From contig WELB01000427.1 of NCBI GenBank assembly GCA_009602725.1, positions 9,708 to 20,431 of the forward strand: 10,724 nt of DNA. The letters run 5' to 3'. Of the stretch, positions 6,320-10,724 are shown piece by piece. The notes under the pieces are model-generated. The model was not told the DNA's origin. It searched no databases and worked only from the letters and a program-made list of their open reading frames with translations. Source of the DNA: Spirogloea muscicola (lineage: Eukaryota; Streptophyta; Zygnematophyceae; Spirogloeales; Spirogloeaceae). How positions within the stretch are numbered: the stretch's first letter is position 1; each line of letters starts with the position of its first letter. Position numbers and translations under genes: made by a program.

Positions 6320-9300
6320 CTGCAGCTCAAGCAAGATGTGCAGCAGAGGGTGAGCGTATTTGTAGCTCACCTGCAGCTGCTGCAGAGTTTCTGGCTGGGC
6401 AAAGCGCGCATTGCCAGGAGGGTGGCTCTCAGCTAGAGCCTTCAGTGCAGCACCCAATGTTGCTCCATGAGGTGCCTCGTGGTACTGCTTGACGATCATG
6501 AAAGCAGTGGCAGCCCAGTGCCAGGAGGAGTGAGATGAGCCACTTTTGCACCTTCCTGTGTTATCATGGTCAATCAGCCATGTTCGGTTTCGTGCTTTCG
6601 CGCTGCACCTGGGACCTCAACTTCACAATCCTAAGGTATGAGCTACCAGGAGAGCTCCCTGATCCCTCACCATGCCTCTGATAGCTTGCTGCGGGAGCAG
6701 CTGCTGCAGATGTTGCTGCTGCGTTGAATGTTGATGCTGGAAAGCGGCGAGCTCTGCAGGCATCGCCCACCTACAATAGGACAGGACACCAACAGAGAAA
6801 CTCATGTTGGTGTCCTGCAACAAGGCTGCTTCTGCGATCTCGCATCTACCCTGCTGTGAAGCTAGTAGTTTGAGGTGGGCTTGCACATCATGATGATTAT
6901 AGAGGCTGTTCAAGCTTAAATCTTAAATTCGTGCAATCAAGAAGGTGCTAAGATAGTCCGTACTTGTGATGCATGATACTGCCCACATGAATCATACCCG
7001 GCTTTCCTTGGTGACGCTGTTGTAGTAATAAGGGTCACCATCTGGAGACGTGTGCTCAGTCCATGCGGAGCTCACGGGCAGCGGTCCTTTGTCAGCCTGG
7101 AGAGCAAGCATCGCAGCATGTGCAAGCTGCACAGAAATACTCCAGAACTTGGTCTTAAGACCAGAACACGTTCTTGCAGATAATCTCGGGCATCTTTCTG
7201 CCTTGGTACCTCCGCTGAGGTCCACCTCCTGCACTCCTGCACGCTGAACCACCTGCACGCTGCAGTTGTACTTGATGCAGGCGCTATGTGAGACCTATAT
7301 AGGGGTCTGACCATGTTGTCCGACGGCTGTGCCCCCGGCTGCACTAGCGGAGGTGACCGGCATGCCAGCACCACCTGAGGTCCTCCTTGTACTTCGTGGA
7401 GGTACTCCTGCTGCTTGTACCCAAAGAGTGGAGACGCCGACAGGGTGAACCATAAGACTAACATGCAATGTAATGGTAAGTGATGGCCCATGTAAGTCCT
7501 AGCTGAAGCCCCACTGAAGCCAGCTTTCTGCTGCAATTGTACAGTGACTGCGGTCTGACGAAACGAGACTGCACCCTGCAGGGGACGCGTCTTGTACACT
7601 CTGCACTAGATCTTGGATTGCTGGACCTAGCAGTACCTGAGTACAAGGTACTTGTCTTAAGTACAGCGATCTGCACTAGTGTGCATCAGAAGAACATACT
7701 CTCGACCACCTCAAATGACAATCAGCATTCAGGGGACTCTAGCTTGTCACTTTAACTGCTCACCTGCATGGTTGGCAGCTGCTCGGGTGGTGCTGCTGCC
7801 TGGTAGTACACCTGGCAAGTCCCACAAGCATGGGGGCTCACCTTCAGGCAGGTGACAGAATCCAACGTCGGCAGGTAACACAGCAATGGAGGCTCACTAA
7901 TGAAGCGTGCACCCCTGGAGGACGACAAGGCAGGGACTCAAACCTGGTCTTGTGGAGGTTGCGTTCCTGCTGTGGTGGAGGGCACAGCCTGAGAAACCTG
8001 ATCAGAGAGAGAGGCAAATTGCGTGAGGCACAGTAGTAAGCAGCAGGGAGTCGGGTAATGACGTTGTTCAGACGTTGTTCAAAGACGTTGTTCAGCTGAA
8101 GTTAGGCAGTCGTGAACACCGAAAGCAGCACTGCAAGGGAGATCAGTCCAAGGGCACTATGCAAGCACCGAGCATTTGGTCTGCAGCGGCCTGCAGCAGT
8201 GCATTAATGCATTCGACCGTACCGCTTCATGAAAGGCTGGAGCAGCTTGAGGCCGGGGCTCTGCTGCTGCTGCAGTAGCATCGTCGGCCTGCACCTGCCA
8301 CTGCTGCGGCTGCACGTGGCGCCAGCATGTGCGAGGCAGCTGCCAATGGGCCACAACCAGCTTGGATACACATTCTGTTGCAATAACGCTTGCATAAGAT
8401 GTGTTGCAGTCCATGGCATGCTCAGCTCACCAGTGCCTTTGAGCTTCATGTACGGGCATGTCGGCAGCGGCGGCGGTGACGAGTCCAGGCCCTCCCATCT
8501 GGGCGTCCGCGGCCCTCGGGCGCTTGACGTCGGCGAAGCGCACTGCCAGCGGCTGGTCAGAGCCCTGCACAGCGAGAGCCCTCAAAGGAGGAGCCATGTC
8601 AGACTTCGACACTGGATGTGTCTATCATGAAACACAAACTTTGGCTAGTGGAGCCAGTGCTCGGAAGGCAAGCAGTGGGTTTGCCGAGGCAAAGTCACTG
8701 ACAACTTTAAACCTTGGCTTCGCAATCATGCTGACCTGCATGATGTGCAACCCATTCAGCGCCGCAATTGCTGCCTCTGCCGCCTCCCGCGACTTGAACT
8801 TGATAAAGCCGCAGCCTGGAGCACAAGCAGCATCATACCAGGACAAGTGGAGGAAGCAGCATCATACTCTGGCTCTGCAGAGCGGCAAGAGAATCACATA
8901 CCAAGACTCAAACCCCTGAACACCAAGTATAACAGCATGAACAGTTAGCGCTTATACTGCCAACTGTCAAACTTAACCCTGCCTTTCAAGGCAGAAAAAG
9001 CACAGTCCTCTGCCGCTTCGATACAGGGTGTCAGGATTCAGATTTGCAACAGAACTGGTGCACGTTGAGTCAAAGTACATGCCAGCTTTCAAGCATTCGC
9101 ATTGAGCAGACATAGCAATCATTTTGGCGTACGTGCACACGAGCTCATCCTCAGAAGGGCTTCATAAGCTAAAGTACAACGCATTCATCACAAATATTAT
9201 GTCCCTTGTGAGGACAAGCTCTGCCACAAGAGCATCTGGCGCAGCAATATGCAGCCCGCGGGTTCGTGATGTGCAGCGGGGGGAACCATGGGAATGCATT

Positions 9301-10645
9301 GACAATGCACGATCAAACTCATGCATCACACATCACACATCATTGCCATCACACAGCGCGGAGCAGGCCACAGCGGCCTCGTGCGGTGGGCCGGCCCGAG
9401 AGGGCGGTCGATCGCTCACCCCGGCTCTGCTTTTCAGTGTCGCGCATGATGTACACGTCATCAAGGTCACCGTACATTGCAAAAAGCTGCAGGTTTCGAG
9501 GCAAGGCGGCACGCTAAGAGGCCATGGTGAGGACTTGGCAACGGGGGTATAGTCGACACGGGAACACAGGCAGCCGAATGAACGGCCGCGCTGGGCAGCC
9601 GACCGTAACGCACGGCCATGTGCTGCTCCTGCTACTGTCTGCAGTCGATGTGGCGTCCAAGGCTTGCCGAGTGCAAGCAGAGTGCGGCAAGTGCAGGTCG
9701 GGCAGCGGCGGCAAGCAGCGGAGCATGCAGGGCCTTCTGCACCGTCTTGGCGGCAACCGCCAGGCGTGGAGCTGCAATCGAGCAACCTTCCCTACGAGCT
9801 CATGTTGGAGCAATGGAGCATCGGAGCAATCTAAGGAGTACACTGCATGAGCGACCGAGGGCGTTGTCTGCCTAAGGTATGGCACGGCAGCTTGCTTGCG
9901 GCAAGATGTGTCAGCAGGGGACGACATAAGTGACGCTGCGGGCGCCGTGGTCGTCGTTGTGTGGGGCCCCATGAAACGGCGGCCTGTTGACCTTTCCGCA
10001 ACAGTGACACAAGGGCAGAGACAGTACCTGCCGGAGCTGCTCCTCAGTCGCGTGCCGCGGGATGGAGCCCACGAAGAGCTTGTGCTCGACGGCGCCTGCG
10101 CCACCGCGGCTACATGGTCATTGCCAGCAGCGCCAAGCGATGCGGCGGAGACCAGCCAGCCAGCCGTCGTCCAAGGCAGGCAGGTCAGCGAGGCCGGCGC
10201 CGGGGCGCTCACCCAGCCGCTCCCGCTCGCCGTCAGCGTAGCGCACCTGGAGGGGGCCCGAAGCCTAGCCATGGCCGCCGCCCACAGACCGAAGCTCGTC
10301 AGGCGGGCGCCGTGAGCGTGCGCCAAGCTCTGGCGGTCACGGCCGCTGCGGCACTGGCGCGGCCGTTCACCCCGGCGAGCGGCGGCGCGTTGTTGAGCGC
10401 CCGGATGGCCGCCTCGGCCTGCGCCGGCGCCGCGTACTTGACGAAGCAGCAGCCTGCGCGAGGGTTTAAGACGCTCAGGGTTTGAGGCGGCGTCAGGAGA
10501 AGCTTCGGCGTAGCTTCGCCCGGAGCTTCGTTGGCCATGGCGGCGGCGGCGCACCTTGCTGCTGGCCGGTCTGGCGGCTGCGGATGAGCGCGACCTCGAG
10601 GAGCGGCCCCATGGGCGCGAAGAGCCGCCGGACCAGCGCCAGGGC
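6305..10645 (-). CDS. FCA: FCA-like RNA-binding protein: two RRMs and a WW domain; 5' partial
   Basis: In Arabidopsis, FCA is a nuclear protein that binds RNA through RRMs and the 3'-processing factor FY through its WW domain, favouring proximal polyadenylation; a similar role here is inferred. Well-supported exons, in transcription order: 10645-10555, 10453-10371, 10264-10213, 10095-10028, 9486-9420, 8815-8736, 8564-8454, 7126-6998, 6770-6671, 6484-6371. Likely linker exons: 8309-8223, 7997-7944, 7811-7764. RRM1 has TGQQQGCCFVKY and VRYADGERERLG, RRM2 has HKLFVGSI and RGCGFIKF, then VRFADVKRPR, and the WW domain reads WTEHTSPDG ... PYYYN ... W..P. CELF/Bruno proteins share the RRM style but lack a WW domain. 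The N-terminal half of RRM1 is outside the supported exons, the WW junction shows one surplus base, and the C-terminus has two candidate ends. Confidence 0.87.
6371..6484 (-). CDS. FCA: FCA-like C-terminal exon, unrecognised sequence
   Basis: Encodes YHEAPHGATLGAALKALAES, then an HPPGNARFAQPETLQQLQ-type stretch: 38 codons, phase 0 on both sides, after a pyrimidine-rich acceptor and before GTGAGC at 6370. The frame joins the WW exon. I do not recognise it from Arabidopsis FCA, whose C-terminus ends in a Trp-containing motif. Confidence 0.72.
6671..6770 (-). CDS. FCA: FCA-like exon: second WW tryptophan and Gln-rich tail
   Basis: The first base completes a codon; then WAMPAELAAFQHQH supplies the WxxP that closes the WW domain, followed by TQQQHLQQLLPQQ. 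In Arabidopsis FCA the WW domain is likewise followed by a Glu-Leu and a Gln-rich tail. Acceptor ATTGTAG, donor GTGAGG at 6670. Confidence 0.88.
6998..7126 (-). CDS. FCA: FCA-like exon: first part of the WW domain
   Basis: Encodes LAHAAMLALQADKGPLP, then WTEHTSPDGDPYYYNSVTKE and SR, i.e. the first tryptophan and the Tyr triplet of the FCA WW domain. The acceptor GTGCAG precedes 7126. At the 3' side the sequence reads CCGGGTATGA: with the literal donor GTATGA the exon ends in phase 0, but the next exon needs phase 2, so one G appears surplus. Confidence 0.9.
7237..7262. repeat. Direct repeat of CCTGCACGCTG
   Basis: Two identical 11-mers at 7237-7247 and 7252-7262 are separated by four bases, in a CTGC-rich stretch between linker exons of the FCA-like gene. 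Low complexity could explain it. Confidence 0.5.
7312..7410 (-). CDS. Candidate Gln/Pro-rich exon or exons, uncertain
   Basis: This block reads open in the expected phase with QEYLHEVQGGPQ and, further on, PGAQPSDNM. Internal donor (GTGGTG at 7374) and acceptor (GTGCAG) signals mean it could be one exon of 99 nt or two short ones. The rest of 7763-7127 shows several short open pieces that I cannot place. Confidence 0.3.
7764..7811 (-). CDS. FCA: Likely FCA-like linker exon
   Basis: Encodes VYYQAAAPPEQLPTMQ, 48 nt, phase 0 on both sides, between TTGCCAG and GTGAGC. Predicted from splice signals, phase and composition. Confidence 0.6.
7944..7997 (-). CDS. FCA: Possible FCA-like linker exon
   Basis: Encodes VSQAVPSTTAGTQPPQDQ, 54 nt, phase 0 on both sides. 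A good polypyrimidine acceptor (CTCTCTCTCTGATCAG) precedes it; the donor GTTTGA is modest. The Gln/Pro content suits the linker. Confidence 0.5.
8060..8094. repeat. Three copies of the 11-mer GACGTTGTTCA
   Basis: Copies lie at 8060-8070, 8071-8081 and 8084-8094. The first two abut and the third follows two bases later. All are identical. They fall in the predicted intron 8222-7998 of the FCA-like gene. Confidence 0.9.
8223..8309 (-). CDS. FCA: Likely FCA-like linker exon, Gln/Ala-rich
   Basis: Encodes PQQWQVQADDATAAAAEPRP and QAAPAFHEA, phase 0 on both sides, between ACGTGCAG and GTACGG. Composition and phase fit the linker between RRM2 and WW in FCA, but there is no conserved motif, so the boundaries are predicted from splice signals only. 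Confidence 0.6.
8454..8564 (-). CDS. FCA: FCA-like exon: end of RRM2 and linker
   Basis: Encodes GSDQPLAVRFADVKRPR, the last RRM2 strand and the basic FCA signature FADxKRPR, then a Gly/Ala-rich linker (MGGPGLVTAAAADMP). It is 37 codons, phase 0 on both sides, donor GTACAT at 8453. Confidence 0.91.
8736..8815 (-). CDS. FCA: FCA-like exon: RRM2 RNP1
   Basis: Completes RGCGFIKFKSREAAEAAIAA and LNGLHIMQ; RGCGFIKF is RNP1. Phase 1 in after CTCCAG, phase 0 out through GTCAGC at 8735. Confidence 0.93.
8816..9419 (-). other. Long intron (604 nt) inside RRM2
   Basis: Bounded by GTGAGC and CTCCAG. It contains no open frame with recognisable content. The short CATCACACATCACACATCA run at 9323-9341 is the only simple repeat noticed. 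The preceding intron (10027-9487) likewise holds nothing recognisable apart from wrong-frame open reading. Confidence 0.6.
9420..9486 (-). CDS. FCA: FCA-like exon: RRM2 middle
   Basis: Encodes LFAMYGDLDDVYIMRDTEKQ and SR, with the FCA-typical DVYIM strand. Phase 0 in after CTGCAG, phase 1 out, donor GTGAGC at 9419. It sits alone between introns of 541 and 604 nt. Confidence 0.91.
10028..10095 (-). CDS. FCA: FCA-like exon: start of RRM2
   Basis: Encodes GAVEHKLFVGSIPRHATEEQ and LRQ; LFVGSI is RNP2. It leaves in phase 0, donor GTACTG at 10027. The following intron is 541 nt, much longer than the three before it. Confidence 0.91.
10213..10264 (-). CDS. FCA: FCA-like exon: end of RRM1
   Basis: Encodes ASGPLQVRYADGERERL, the last strand of RRM1 with the FCA-diagnostic VRYADGERER. 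Phase 0 in, phase 1 out, donor GTGAGC at 10212. Confidence 0.9.
10371..10453 (-). CDS. FCA: FCA-like exon: RRM1 RNP1 and helix 2
   Basis: Completes the RNP1 motif QQQGCCFVKY and encodes AEAAIRALNNAPPLAG. It enters in phase 1 after GCGCAG and leaves in phase 0 through GTGAAC at 10370. Confidence 0.86.
10555..10645 (-). CDS. FCA: FCA-like exon: RRM1 helix 1 to RNP1 start
   Basis: Encodes ALALVRRLFAPMGPLLEVAL, then IRSRQTGQQQ, matching the 'LFxxxGxVxEVAL...TGQQQG' of FCA RRM1. It leaves in phase 1, donor GTGCGC at 10554. Confidence 0.82.
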
Positions 10646-10724
10646 CTGCGGTGGCGAGAGCCGGCGGCGGCGTGAGCTCACATGGCGATGGCCCGCGGCG
10701 GCCGCCGCCGCCCCCGCCGCCGCT
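10646..10724 (-). other. GC-rich 5' part of the FCA-like gene, unresolved
   Basis: CGG/GCC-rich sequence lies before the first certain RRM1 exon. On the minus strand it can be read as an Ala- or Gly-rich chain depending on frame. FCA proteins have a glycine-rich N-terminus, but no LFVGS-type RNP2 of RRM1 is visible, so that exon must lie beyond the window. CCGCAG at 10651-10646 serves as the acceptor of the next exon. Confidence 0.4.

Noticed and set aside
8060-8094. CRISPR-like array
   Set aside because: The repeats are 11 bp with spacers of 0 and 2 bases in a plant intron; they do not have CRISPR geometry.
9514-10554. Minus-strand open frame of 346 codons
   Set aside because: It overlaps the RRM1 and RRM2 exons in a wrong frame and is open because the DNA is GC-rich. 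Its Arg/Ser/Ala-rich translation has no motif, while the spliced exons give a clean FCA match.
6305-10645. Assignment of the minus gene to CELF/Bruno-like proteins
   Set aside because: The RRMs resemble that group, but VRYADGERER, FADxKRPR and especially the WW domain with WTEHTSPDG point to FCA.

Overview
This is nuclear DNA of a green plant. The split genes have canonical GT...AG introns, and both gene families belong to plants. The exact lineage cannot be read from the window. High GC in the exons, frequent CTG/CAG triplets and extra introns relative to flowering-plant genes fit a streptophyte alga or an early-branching land plant, but this is inference.

Layout. Positions 1-377 are the edge of a contig (an A-run followed by an N) and a GC-rich leader in which the first exon of the next gene is unresolved. 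Positions 378-5077 (+) hold a SERK-type leucine-rich-repeat receptor kinase (LRR-RLK subfamily II, the SERK/BAK1 co-receptors) in 15 recognisable exons. It has the cysteine-capped N-terminus, five LRRs, a proline-rich SPP-like hinge, one membrane segment, a complete RD kinase domain and the family's terminal Ser-Gly-Pro-Arg. Positions 5078 to about 6060 are the intergenic gap between two convergent genes; it holds an 8-bp hairpin and a perfect 25-bp inverted repeat. From about 6061 or 6305 to 10645 (-) lies an FCA-like RNA-binding protein: two RRMs, a Gln/Pro-rich linker and a WW domain, with the 5' end running off the window.

The two genes do not form one pathway. The first is a plasma-membrane co-receptor kinase. 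The second is a nuclear RNA-binding protein of the FCA family, which in Arabidopsis promotes proximal polyadenylation. They are convergent neighbours.

The most notable points are a single extra base in each gene at places where protein similarity and intron phase demand one fewer (A-run 2760-2763 in the kinase gene, C-run 6997-6999 in the FCA-like gene), extra introns in the SERK gene including a 144-nt LRR exon split 34+110, a G-quadruplex motif in a SERK intron, the 25-bp foldback between the genes, and an 11-bp motif present three times in an FCA-like intron. I found no sign of a mobile-element gene, CRISPR array, RNA gene or unknown multi-gene system.
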